This document shows, piece after piece, positions 8,760 through 17,433 of a stretch of 64,000 nucleotides of DNA. Made by a program: the position numbers and the translations under genes. This DNA comes from JBKQVT01 sp963727245 (lineage in GTDB: Bacteria > Planctomycetota > Planctomycetia > Pirellulales > Thermoguttaceae): positions 62,001 through 126,000 of the forward strand of contig CAVSFO010000011.1 in the NCBI GenBank assembly GCA_963727245.1. Reading direction: 5' to 3'. Position 1 is the first letter of the stretch. Every line of letters begins with the position of its first letter. A model generated the notes under the pieces. It was not told the origin of the DNA and did no database searches. It worked only from the letters and a program-made list of their open reading frames with translations.

Positions 8760-9899
8760 ATGCGGATCATCGATCGCTACCTGCTGGGCCAGTTTCTGCA
8801 CACCTTCTTCATCTGTTTCTTGAGTCTCACCGGCATCTACATCGTCTTCGACGCCTTCACCAAAATGGAGGCGTTCATGGGCTGCGCCAGGGGGATGCAG
8901 ATGCTGAAACTGATCGCCGGCTACTATGTTTTCCAGCCGCTGTTGTTCTTCGATCGCACCGCCGGCCTGTTGGCGCTGATGTCGGCGATGTTCACCGTGA
9001 CCTGGATCCAGCGACACAACGAGATGACGGCCTTGATGGCGGCGGGTATTTCGCGGATCCGCATCGTGGCCCCGGTCATCATCATAGCCGTCGCCGTCGA
9101 CCTGCTGGCGGTGGTGAACCGCGAGGTCCTCATCCCGCGGTTTCGCCACGAGATATCGCAGCAGCCCGGCGACTTGGCCAGCGGCGCCGGCGAGGACTTG
9201 TGCCCGCAGTCCGACAACCGCAGCGACGTGCTGTTGCGCGGCAAGTTTGCCTACCTCAATCAACAGCGGATCGAAAAGCCCGATTTTCTCCTGCCCCTCG
9301 GCTTGCGGGATTACGGCAAGCGCCTGCTGGCCGACAATGCCTACTACAAGGCGCCGGCGGCGGGCCGGCCCGGCGGATACCTCCTCGACGGCATGCAGGC
9401 GCCGAAGAACCTGGCCAAGCAGCCGTCGCTGCTGCTCCGGGGCAAAGCGGTGGTGATCACCCCCCGCGACGCCCCCGATTGGCTGGGGCCGAAACAATGT
9501 TTCTTCGTCAGCGACGTGCCGTTCGAGCAGCTCGTTTTGGCCGGTCAGGCCTCGCGCAGCCTCGCCTCCACTGCGCAACTGATCTCGACCTTGCGCAACA
9601 ACAGCTTCGACTTCGGCGCCGGCGTCCGCGTGGCCATCCATACCCGCATCGTGCAACCGGCGCTGGACATTACGCTCTTGTTCCTCGGTCTGCCGCTGGT
9701 CGTGTCGCGGAGCAGCCGCAACGTCTTCATGGCCATCGGCTTGTGCCTGGGCGTGGTCACGTTCTTCGTCGTGGTGGTGATCGGGATCCAGCAGCTTGGG
9801 ACGATCGAATTGATCAGCCCCGCGATGGCCGCCTGGTTGCCGCTGTTGATATTCATTCCCGCCGCGGTCGGCATGGCCGAGCCGATGTGGGAGCGGTAA
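8760..9899 (+). CDS. LptF/LptG (YjgP/YjgQ) family permease
   Basis: 379 residues. The N-terminal block has membrane segments (YLLGQFLHTFFICFLSLTGI, then others to about 110), a periplasmic beta-rich middle (about 120-290), and a C-terminal block of three spans (ITLLFLGLPLVV, LGVVTFFVVVVIGI, LLIFIPAAVGM). This is the layout of the inner-membrane partners of LptB in lipopolysaccharide transport. Which of LptF or LptG it matches is not clear. GAGG lies just before the ATG. Confidence 0.85.
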   Translation: MRIIDRYLLGQFLHTFFICFLSLTGIYIVFDAFTKMEAFMGCARGMQMLKLIAGYYVFQPLLFFDRTAGLLALMSAMFTVTWIQRHNEMTALMAAGISRIRIVAPVIIIAVAVDLLAVVNREVLIPRFRHEISQQPGDLASGAGEDLCPQSDNRSDVLLRGKFAYLNQQRIEKPDFLLPLGLRDYGKRLLADNAYYKAPAAGRPGGYLLDGMQAPKNLAKQPSLLLRGKAVVITPRDAPDWLGPKQCFFVSDVPFEQLVLAGQASRSLASTAQLISTLRNNSFDFGAGVRVAIHTRIVQPALDITLLFLGLPLVVSRSSRNVFMAIGLCLGVVTFFVVVVIGIQQLGTIELISPAMAAWLPLLIFIPAAVGMAEPMWER

Positions 9900-9921
9900 C
9901 CTTTGCCCCCAGGAGTCTGCC

Positions 9922-10362
9922 GTGAAAGTTGTCACCATCGTCACCAGCCGCGGCGCCATCCGCGCCAAGCTCTACGCCGACAAGGCCCCGCGAACGGTGG
10001 CCAATTTCGAAAAACTCGCCGCCAAGGGCTTCTACGACGGCCTGAAGTTCCACCGCGTCATCCCCAAATTCATGATTCAGACCGGCTGTCCCCAGGGGAC
10101 GGGCACCGGCGGCCCGGGCTATAGCTTCGAGGACGAGTTCCATAAGGACCTGAAGCACGCCGGCCCGGGCATGCTCTCCATGGCCAACAGCGGCCCCAAC
10201 ACCAACGGCTCGCAGTTCTTCATCACGCACGTGGCAACCCCCTGGCTCGACGGCAAGCACTCGGTGTTCGGCCAGGTCATCGACGGCCAGAAGGTCGTCG
10301 ACGCCATCAAGCAAGGCGACATCATGAAGAAGGTCACGGTGGCCGACGAGCCGGAGAAGTAA
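9922..10362 (+). CDS. Cyclophilin-type peptidyl-prolyl cis-trans isomerase
   Basis: 146 residues from a GTG with AGGAG seven bases upstream. Cyclophilin core motifs are present: FHRVIPKFMIQTG (catalytic Arg), GPGMLSMANSGPNTNGSQFFIT and LDGKHSVFGQV. There is no signal peptide, so it is cytoplasmic. The AmiD/PpiB-like short form is the usual bacterial size. Confidence 0.93.
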   Translation: MKVVTIVTSRGAIRAKLYADKAPRTVANFEKLAAKGFYDGLKFHRVIPKFMIQTGCPQGTGTGGPGYSFEDEFHKDLKHAGPGMLSMANSGPNTNGSQFFITHVATPWLDGKHSVFGQVIDGQKVVDAIKQGDIMKKVTVADEPEK

Positions 10363-10706
10363 GGGGAGGGGGGAAGGCGGAAGGGGGAAGCTAGGCATCT
10401 GGAACTTGGAGCGTCCCCAAGCCCACCGGCTGCGACCGGTGGGAATGCGTGGCGGAGGACAACGGTGTTCCCGCCTCCCGTTCCCACCGGCCGCAGCCGG
10501 TGGGCTTGGAGGGCGCATTTTCCCGCCGTCTGAGACGCCGCGACGGTATCCGGTGGCTTACGCCACCGGCTCGTGATTGTCCTCCTTCCTCCTTCCGCCC
10601 TCCGCCTTCCCCCTTCCGCCTTCGTAGGAACCGCTCTTGACGGCGGTGGCCGTTCCTGCGACACTGCTGCCCCCCCTGATGAGGCGAGGATAAGGAGATC
10701 ATTGCC
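10363..10706. other. Intergenic with paired palindrome (family B copy 2) and purine/pyrimidine tracts
   Basis: Hairpins at about 10416-10447 and 10482-10513 (CAAGCCCACCGGCTGCGACC type and its inverse). Outside them a purine tract (10363-10390) faces a complementary pyrimidine tract (10585-10622), making a larger inverted structure. No gene. Confidence 0.65.
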
Positions 10707-11312
10707 ATGTGGTGGAAGTACGGAGCGTTTTGGGCGGCGGTCTTGGCCGCAGGCGTGCTGGGTTGCGGGAAGTCGGAGGCACCGCCCAGCAAGGCGACCA
10801 CCCCCGGGGCCGGGGCGGACGGCCGGGCAACCCCGCCAAAAATGGATGACGCGGCCGTGGCCGTCACTCAATTCCTTGAAGCCGTGCGGACCGGAAACGA
10901 TCAGCAGGCGACGCAAATGCTCAGCACCACGGCCCGCAGCAAACTCTCGCAACTCGGCAACAGCATCACGCCGCAAGCCAGCGATACCGCCCGCTTCGTC
11001 GTGGGAAAGGTCGAACACGTGGCTGAAGACGGCGCCCGGGTCGCCTGCGATTGGACCGACCTGGACGACAGCGGCAAGCCGGAGACCCGTCATGCACTCT
11101 GGGTAGTGCGCCGCGAAGCGGAAGGATGGCGGGTGGTGGGAATGGCGGCGACCGTGTTCGAGGGCGAACCCCCCTTGTTATTGAATTTCGAGGACCCTGA
11201 AGACGTGTTGAAGAAGCAAGAGTGGCTTCGCGCGGAGGTCGTTCGGCGATCCCGAGCGGAAAAAAATCGGGAAAAGGCGCGCGAGAATCCAGGGGAAAAT
11301 GTCCTCCGTTAG
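10707..11312 (+). CDS. Lipoprotein, unknown function
   Basis: 201 residues. Signal sequence with lipobox LGCG (Cys20), then a Pro/Gly linker and a compact domain (about 48-150) starting AVAVTQFLEAVRTGNDQQA and ending VVRREAEGWRVVGMA. The layout resembles small NTF2-like/DUF4878-like lipoproteins, but the match is only by eye. The C-terminus is a basic helical tail (RSRAEKNREKARENP). A terminator follows at 11461. Confidence 0.7.
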   Translation: MWWKYGAFWAAVLAAGVLGCGKSEAPPSKATTPGAGADGRATPPKMDDAAVAVTQFLEAVRTGNDQQATQMLSTTARSKLSQLGNSITPQASDTARFVVGKVEHVAEDGARVACDWTDLDDSGKPETRHALWVVRREAEGWRVVGMAATVFEGEPPLLLNFEDPEDVLKKQEWLRAEVVRRSRAEKNREKARENPGENVLR

Positions 11313-11842
11313 GGGAGGAATCTGATGGCTCAGTTGGTCTAGGTTCGAACGCCTCCGCGCTGGCGGGAGTGGGCGGGGGCGAGCCTTGTTTTGGCCATCC
11401 CGGCGTCGAGGGCTTGTGATGTAAGTATTTGATATCAGAAGATTTTACGTTGGCTGATTCAAGGGAGAGTGCCCCCGTGGGGAACTCTCCCTTTTTTTGT
11501 TGCAGCCGACAGGGCGCGAAGCGTGATGTAGATTTCCGTATCTGTCGGTAGATTGTGCCCAGAATACCAAAATGGCCCAAGGCCGGCATTTTTACGTTTG
11601 CCCCGGTTGACAACAAAATTAACTATGCTAGCTTATCGTTCAAAGCTGTGCAGTCGTTACCATGCACCACGGGCTTGAGGCTTGAACAGGGCAAGACGAC
11701 GGCCCGTGAGTTGATGGTGGCACAGTCAACGTTGAGAAGACTCCCCGGCTGGAAGCCGTCAGGGTTGGGGAGGAGTGGACCAGTGACGGCACGAGTGCGA
11801 GTTTCTTAACGCTACGGTACCTGTAAGTAGGAGGTTCCTCGA
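11313..11842. other. Intergenic, terminator and possible promoter region
   Basis: Contains the hairpin terminator at 11461-11499 and a more AT-rich stretch (11600-11640) with TTGACA at 11607-11612 but no clear -10 at the right spacing. Likely 5' region of the Cys-rich gene. No protein gene. Confidence 0.5.
11461..11499 (+). terminator. Rho-independent terminator
   Basis: Stem GGGAGAGT with ACTCTCCC around a short loop containing a small inner CCCC/GGGG pairing, then TTTTTTT. About 150 bases past the lipoprotein stop. Confidence 0.85.
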
Positions 11843-12655
11843 ATGAATCGTATGTTTCTCTTTGGTATCGCGCTGTTTGTCGCGGTGCTTGGGATCGCCC
11901 TGGTGGGCGGTCAGACGCAGGCGGTGGCGGGCGATTGCTGTGCCCCGGCCTGTTGCGCGGCCCCGACTTGCTGCGCGGCTCCGGATGTTGTGCGGCGGCG
12001 ACGTGCTGCCGTCAGCACCGTTGCTGCTTCGGCCAGCGGAAGTGCCGGTCGAAGTGCTGCTGCCCGAAGACCTGCGCCCGTGCGGCACCTGTGCCCCGGC
12101 GGCTTGTGCTCCGTGCACTTGTGCTCCGGCGCCTGCGCTCCGTGCACCTGTGCTCCGGCGCCTGCGCTCCGTGCACTTGTGCTCCAGCCGCTTGCGCTCC
12201 GTGCGCCCCGTCCTGCTGTGCAGCCCCGTGCTGCCAGCGGAAGTGCTGCTGCCAGCGGCAGTGCTGCCGCCGTTGCTGCCGCCGGACTTGCGGCTCGACC
12301 TGTGGCTGCTGTGCCCCGGCGGCTTGTGCTCCGTGCACCTGTGCTCCGCGCTTGCGCTGCGGCCACTTGTGCTCCGGCGCCCTGCGCTCCGTGCACCTGT
12401 GCTCCGGCGGCTTGCGCTCCGTGCGCTCCGTCCTGCTGTGCGGCCCCGTGCTGCCAGCGGAAGTGCTGCGGCCAGCGGCGCTGCCGTCGCCAACGCCGGT
12501 CTTGCTGCTCGTCCTGTGCGACTTGCGGCTGCTGTGCCCCGGCGGCTTGTGCCCCCTGCGGTTGCAGCAGTTGCGGTTCGACGGTAGCCCCGGCGGCGAA
12601 GCCGTCCTTGGCCCCGCCCGCCCCACCGGCGCCGCCGGCCCCGACCGCGAAGTAA
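11843..12655 (+). CDS. Secreted Cys-rich repeat protein, coding signal spread over three frames
   Basis: AGGAGG lies just before the ATG. Residues 1-30 are a signal peptide (MFLFGIALFVAVLGIALVGG, cleavage near VAGD). The mature part is made of CCAAP, CAPCTCAPA and CCQRKCCGQ-type units. Following cysteines, the path goes frame 2 (to about 11975), 1 (to 12085), 3 (to 12130), 2, 1 (12160-12345), then 2 to TAA at 12655 with a Pro/Ala tail (PAPPAPPAPTAK). Several breaks fall in GGCGCC where other units have GGCGGCC, fitting single-base loss in a repetitive GC stretch. Function unknown; metal binding or disulfide-linked surface layer are guesses. A strong terminator follows. Confidence 0.65.
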   Translation: MNRMFLFGIALFVAVLGIALVGGQTQAVAGDCCAPACCAAPTCCAAPDVVRRRRAAVSTVAASASGSAGRSAAARRPAPVRHLCPGGLCSVHLCSGACAPCTCAPAPALRALVLQPLALRAPRPAVQPRAASGSAAASGSAAAVAAAGLAARPVAAVPRRLVLRAPVLRACAAATCAPAPCAPCTCAPAACAPCAPSCCAAPCCQRKCCGQRRCRRQRRSCCSSCATCGCCAPAACAPCGCSSCGSTVAPAAKPSLAPPAPPAPPAPTAK

Positions 12656-12782
12656 TTATTTCGGACTGGACCGATCCTCCGCAGGTTTCCGGTCAACACG
12701 TTGGCCGGAAGCCTGGCGGGTCGGATCCCCTGGCGAGTGGGACCTTCCCTGTTGGTCTCAAGACTCGAGTCCGCACGATCTA

Positions 12783-12815
12783 AGCCGGACCTGATGCAGG
12801 TCCGGCTCTTCTTTT
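12783..12815 (+). terminator. Rho-independent terminator of the Cys-rich gene
   Basis: Perfect 10-bp stem AGCCGGACCT / AGGTCCGGCT with a 5-base loop (12783-12807), followed by CTTCTTTT. Confidence 0.85.
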
Positions 12816-12973
12816 GCGCCCCGCGTGCTCAAGGGGACAGTCGCGTCTTCGTCCGCCAGGTTCCGCATGACGGCCGAAATTGGGGACCGTCCCTCCCGTA
12901 TTTGCCGTGGACCAATCGGATCCTAACGCAATGGTATTGCTCCGCACACAAAACCCTTATCGGAGCGCGCATA

Positions 12974-14216
12974 ATGGGTGAGGATTGTCGCAAAAGGCTG
13001 CGGGAAAATAAGGTCATGGTCTTTCGTTCCTGCCGGAGGATTACCCTGGCTGCCGTCATCGCCGTTGCGGCCGCCGCTGCCGCTCTCATCCTGGCCGTGA
13101 TCCTTACGCGCCGCGCCGGCGCCACGGCGGCATTGCCGCTGAGCAAATGGTTCCGGAGGGTGCCCAGGGCGGTGGTGGATCAGCCGCTCCGGCAGTTGGG
13201 CGTCATCGATACGCCCGAGCAGTTTGTCGACACCTTCCTGATTCGCAACGAAGGCAATGCGCCGTTGGAATTGGCCCAGGGGCCAAGCACCTGCAAGTGC
13301 ACCGTGACCGAGTTGCCGCCCCGGCCGATCCCGCCGGGCGGCCAGGGCAACATCCACCTGGGCTTCAGCGACGCGACGGCGGGCGACACCTTGAAGACGG
13401 GCCATGTGTCGCGCGGCGTAATCGTGCTCACCAACGACCCGGACCAGCCACGCATCCACTTGGCTATGGAAGCCACGGTCCGCTACCGCCTGGTCGCGGC
13501 GCCGTCGCCCATTACGCTGTCCGTGCGTTCGTCGGAGCTGGCGTCGGAGGAGAAACGCGCGGCCGAGACCCTGATCTATTCGCAAACGTGGGATCGCTTC
13601 GATCTGGCGGTGGCGCGGACCTCGCGGAAAGGGATGACGTGGCGCGTTGTGGCCGGCCGGCCAGCAGGAACTTGCCCCGTTCCAGGCCCGCAGCGGCTAC
13701 CGCGTGCGCGTCGCTTTGCCCGCCGACATGGCGGACGGTCGTTTTGCAGAATCGCTGGACTTTGCCGCCCGGCCGGCGGGCGCTGCCGAGGGGCCCCGCG
13801 GGCTGGAACTGCAAATTCAGGGCAGCGTGGATGGGCGGGTGGCGCTCTTCGGCGCCAAGGTCGACAGCAACGGCGTCCTGCGACTGGGCCTCATGCAAGA
13901 GGGAGACAGCGTGCACGCGACCATGGTCATGAAAATCAGCGACGAGCGTCCGGCGCTGGCCGTCCGCCGCATCGAGACCGAGCCGGAGTTCATGCACGTC
14001 CGGATCACCCCGTACAAGGGCCCTTCGGCGACGGTCGGCTTGTATCGCGTCGAGGTCGAGATCCCTGCCCAGGCGCCCTCGTGCAATTATATGGGCGAGC
14101 AGGCCGGAATCATTCGCCTGAAGACCGACCACCCCAAGCTGCCGGTGATCGAGTGGAAGGTTGAATTTGCCCGGGTTGCCAGCGAAAGCCACGCCCCTCA
14201 GATGGCAGGCCGCTAG
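12974..14216 (+). CDS. DUF1573-type membrane-anchored protein, one frameshift
   Basis: The chosen ATG has GGAG about eight bases upstream. A membrane segment (LAAVIAVAAAAAALILAVIL) spans about residues 24-43. The next domain has a DUF1573-like pattern (DTFLIRNEGNAPLELAQGPS, CKCTV, then IPPGGQGNIHLGF and a VLTNDPDQPRI strand), i.e. an immunoglobulin-like fold common in Bacteroidetes and Planctomycetes. Near 13645 the coding signal moves to another frame (WPAGQQELAPFQARSGYRV) and runs to TAG at 14216, with a second such region (IRLKTDHPKLPVIEWKVEF). Function unknown. Confidence 0.7.
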
Positions 14217-14221
14217 TTCGG

Positions 14222-14420
14222 GAGTCGTGGGAAAGGGGACTGGCTCCGTCGCCTCGATCGGCCAGCCCTGACGAAACGGCTTGCGGCGACGGTGCCTGTC
14301 CCCTTTCCCGCGACGGTCGGCGTCACGCCAAGCGGAAAAAAGGGGGACAGGCACCGTCGCAGCGACATTTCTCCCACTGCCAAACCAAGTTGTGTCACGG
14401 AGCCAGTCCCCCTTTTTTCC
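14222..14420. repeat. Inverted repeats with GGGACAGGCACC-type units, family C
   Basis: Units GACGGTGCCTGTCCCC and GGGGGACAGGCACCGTCGC face each other around 14287-14362. A second pair, GGGGACTGGCTCCGT and GGAGCCAGTCCCCC, lies outside at about 14233-14414, so the structure is nested. Related units are at 32.5-32.7, 35.4 and 51.5 kb. Confidence 0.75.
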
Positions 14421-14440
14421 GCCCGCCCTGCACAGCAGAA

Positions 14441-16989
14441 CTAGGGGAGTGATTCCTGTTTCCGGCCACGAGCTGCCTGGTTGTCGCGGCAGGGCGAACC
14501 GGCGGCATAGAGTTTCAAGCGGGCATGAAGGTCGGCCGTCAAGGAGCTGTTCTTTTGCGCAGAGGCCAGGGGGAGGGCTGCGGTCGCCGTTTGCACGGCC
14601 TCGCGAAACCTCCCCGCCTCGGCGTAGGCGGCGGCCAGCGTGTTCTGGGTCAGCGGCTCGGCGCGGCCCGCCAACTGGACCGCTCGGCAGGCCAGCGCCA
14701 CCGCCTCGGCGCCGTGGCGGGCCCGGGCGTCGGGACAGGTGGCCAGCACCCAGGCCAGGCGGTTGAGAACTTTGACATTGTCGGCGCCAAGCGTGCCGCT
14801 GCGCGCAACTGGAGAAGGGCATCGGGGAACTTGCCTTGTCGTCCCAGGGCGTCGGCGAGGTTGAAATGGGCGGCTGCGGAGGCCGGCTCGATCTGCAAGG
14901 CCTTGCGGTAACAGGCCACCGCCTCGTCGACTTGTCCCAGGCCGGCCAGGGTCCTTCCCAGGTTGACGTAGGCCGCCGCGTAGTCGGGCTCGACCTTCAA
15001 GGCGGCTCGGTACTCGGCGATGGCTTCCTCGATCCGGCCCTGGCTGGCCAGCACGACGCCAAGGTTGTTGTGGACCGGGCCGTAGTCGGGATCGATTCTG
15101 AGGGCCCAGCGAAACTCGGCGATGGCGTCGTCGACTTGCCCGCCCGCCAACAAGACGTTGCCCAGGTTGGTGTGGGCCTCGGCGTAGTCGGGATCGATTT
15201 CCAGGGCCCGGCGAAGATGGGCAGTGGCCTCGCCGGTGCGGCCGAGGCGGGCCAGGGCCGAGCCCAGGTTGTTGTGGGCCGCCGCGTTATCGTGATCGAG
15301 TTCCAGGGCCTTGTCATAATGGGCGATGGCCGCGGCGGGCTGCCCGCAGTCTGCCAGGACAAGGCCGAGATTGACGTGGGTGTCGGCGTGCCGGGGCTCG
15401 ATTTTCAGGGCCTCATGGAAATGGGCGGCGGCCTCAACGAGCCGCCGATGGTACTGCATGGCGCAACCGATGTTGTAGTGGGCCGTATAGTTTTGCGAGT
15501 TACAGTCCAAGGCGTGGGCCCACAGCGCCTCGCTGTCTTGCCAATAGGCGGTCTGTTGCCAGGCCGCGGCCGCCATGGCGGCCAGGACCAGCAGGGCCGC
15601 GCTCCCGCAGGCCCACGCCGGGCAGCGCAAGTGTGCCACAAGGTCGGCCGCGACCCAGGCGATGAGCAGGCAAAGGCCGATCTGCGAGAGGTAGGTGTAG
15701 CGGTCCGCCATGGCCTGCTCGCCCACCTGGACCAACCCGATCACCGGGACCAACATTCCCAGGTACCAGAGCCAGCCCACCAGCAGGTAGGGTCGCCGCC
15801 GTCCCCAGCGCAGGACGCCCAGGGTGATGACCGCCAGCAAGAGGATGGCCCCGGCGACTTTCCAGGCCGGCAGTCCGTCGCGGGGATGCGGATAGAGCGC
15901 CGCCAAGCTCACCGGACAGACCATTTGCTCGAGGTAGGCGGCGTAGGCAACCAGGGCGTTGGCGATCCGCGCCGGGAAGGAAATCTCGTCGATCGTTTTC
16001 AGCGTCTCGCGTTGGGCCAGCAGCGTCACCACGCAGGAAGCGGCGCTGAGCGCCAGCAGGGGGAGCTTTTCCAACCAGGGCCGAAACTCTGCAAGAGGCC
16101 TGGTGGAGCTGCGCCGTTCCGGTTGCGAAGACAACGGTAGGGTGGGTCGAGGGGCACCGTGCGAAGCACGGTCGCGAGCCCCACCAGGTACGAGCAGGCC
16201 GTTTCCTGGTGGGGCTCGCTGCGCTCGACCCACCCTACTAATACCAAGGCCCCACGCTCCGGGACTGAAATTGCCCAATCGCCCCAGCGGCCAGTAGTCC
16301 AGCAGCACCAAGAGCGCCGGCAACGTCACCAGGATCGGCTTGGCCATCAGTCCCAGGGCGTACAGCAGCACCACCAGGGCGTAACGCACCAGCGAGAAGG
16401 GCCGGCCGGCATAGGCGACATAGGCCCAGAGGGCGAGCACGAAAAACAATCCGCTCAAGACGTCCTTGCGCTCGGCCACCCAGGCCACCGATTCCACGCG
16501 CAGGGGATGGAGGGCGAAGATGGCGGCCGCCAGCGCGGCGGGCCAAAGCCGGCCGGTCATCTGCCGCAGCACCAAGAAAAGGAGGACCGCCGTGACGGCG
16601 TGCAGCAGCACGTTGGTGAGGTGATGCCCGCCGGGCCAGAGACCGTAGCACTGGCAGTCGAGCATGTGCGAGATCCAGGTCAGCGGGTGCCAGTTGCTGG
16701 CGTAGAAATGGCTGAAGGCCCAGGCGATGCCGCTGCGGGTCAAGCCGTCGAGGACGTGCTTGTTGTGGTACACGTACTGGCAGTCGTCGAAGTTGACGAA
16801 TTGATAACGGACGGTGCGGCCGAAGACGATCGCCACGGCCAGCAGGAGCGACGCGCACACGGCCAGCGCGTGGAGCGCGGGGCCTTGGGCCTCGGTCGGC
16901 CAAAGGGGCTGCGCCGCGCCCAGCGGCGGCGCTGATGGAACTTCACGGTTTGCCGTACCCCGGCGGGCACGTCCTGCGGCGGGTTTCAT
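14441..16989 (-). CDS. Multi-span membrane protein with C-terminal TPR repeats (TMTC-like), one frameshift
   Basis: The N-terminal half has many membrane spans and signatures of the TMTC/PMT-like bacterial family (FVNFDDCQYVYHN, NWHPLTWISHMLD, ALHPLRVESVAWVAERKDVL, LLDYWPLGR). The C-terminal half has about eight TPR units (e.g. AAAHNNLGSALARLGRTGEA). Such proteins are suspected glycosyl- or mannosyltransferases, unproven here. Near 14785 the frame breaks: the last TPRs (ATCPDARARHGAEAVALACR to KQESLP) are read in another frame, as if one G were lost in CCGGAC. Between the membrane and loop regions, 16138-16238 is a palindromic repeat translated in frame. Start 16989 follows AGGGA; TTG 17007 is an alternative. 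Confidence 0.8.
16138..16238. repeat. Palindromic repeat, family A copy 2, inside a gene
   Basis: Same right arm as the other copies. The left arm has an extra hairpin ACCGTGC-GAA-GCACGGT. It lies inside the TPR membrane protein and is translated on the minus strand as RVGRAQRAPP...PRPTLPL without a stop. Confidence 0.9.
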
Positions 16990-17323
16990 GGGGCTGGGTC
17001 CCTGCAAATCGGCGGCGGCCTGTTCCCGCCGTGTTCAGCGGGTGCTCCCGCGGAGACAAGACGACGGCGGCGCGCTCCGCCGAGCATATCGCGCCCGGAT
17101 TATCCGAGCGTTAGCGCGGTGTTAGGAAACGGTTGCGGGGCGTTGCCGGCAGGGAGAAGAGTCGCCTCCGCTCGTCCACGGAAGACTTACCGCACTTTAT
17201 CGGAAAACACACTGCGGGCACACAATGTCGTAACAGGCGTGGCGATAATGCTGTCATGTTTCGTCAGGATGACAGCCCCGTACCCCGCAGCCTTTCCGCC
17301 TTAATTCAAATTGGCTTGTACCG
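16990..17323. other. Divergent intergenic region between TPR gene and pseudopilin gene
   Basis: About 330 bases separating opposite-strand starts, so it should hold promoters for both. A TTAATTCAAATTGGCTTGTA stretch (17301-17320) is the most AT-rich part. No clear -35/-10 pair assigned. Confidence 0.4.
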
Positions 17324-17396
17324 ACGGTCGGATGAGTCCGGGAGAGGTTCATTGCGGGGGGCTTTCACTCATCCGTGTGAGGTCGCGACCGACCGT
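17324..17396 (+). promoter_or_regulatory. Structured 5' leader of the pseudopilin gene
   Basis: Two complementary pairs share bases: ACGGTCGG (17324-17331) with CCGACCGT (17389-17396), and CGGATGAGT (17329-17337) with ACTCATCCG (17367-17375). They can nest if the outer stem gives up three bases. It ends 26 bases before an AAGGAGGG ribosome site. No known riboswitch class was recognised. Confidence 0.5.
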
Positions 17397-17433
17397 TCGG
17401 AACCAGGCCAGGTCTTCCAAAGGAGGGTTTGAG

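Noticed and set aside
7514..9925. Long plus-strand frame running through the aminotransferase and LptF genes
   Set aside because: Arg/Gly-rich translation without motifs, in another frame of two clear genes.
11327..11350. tRNA-like words GGCTCAGTTGGT and GGTTCGAAC next to each other
   Set aside because: No anticodon arm or acceptor stem can be built; too short even for a clear tRNA remnant.
11607..11640. TTGACA followed by TATGCT as a promoter for the Cys-rich gene
   Set aside because: Spacer is only 11 bases; no better -10 at 16-18 bases.
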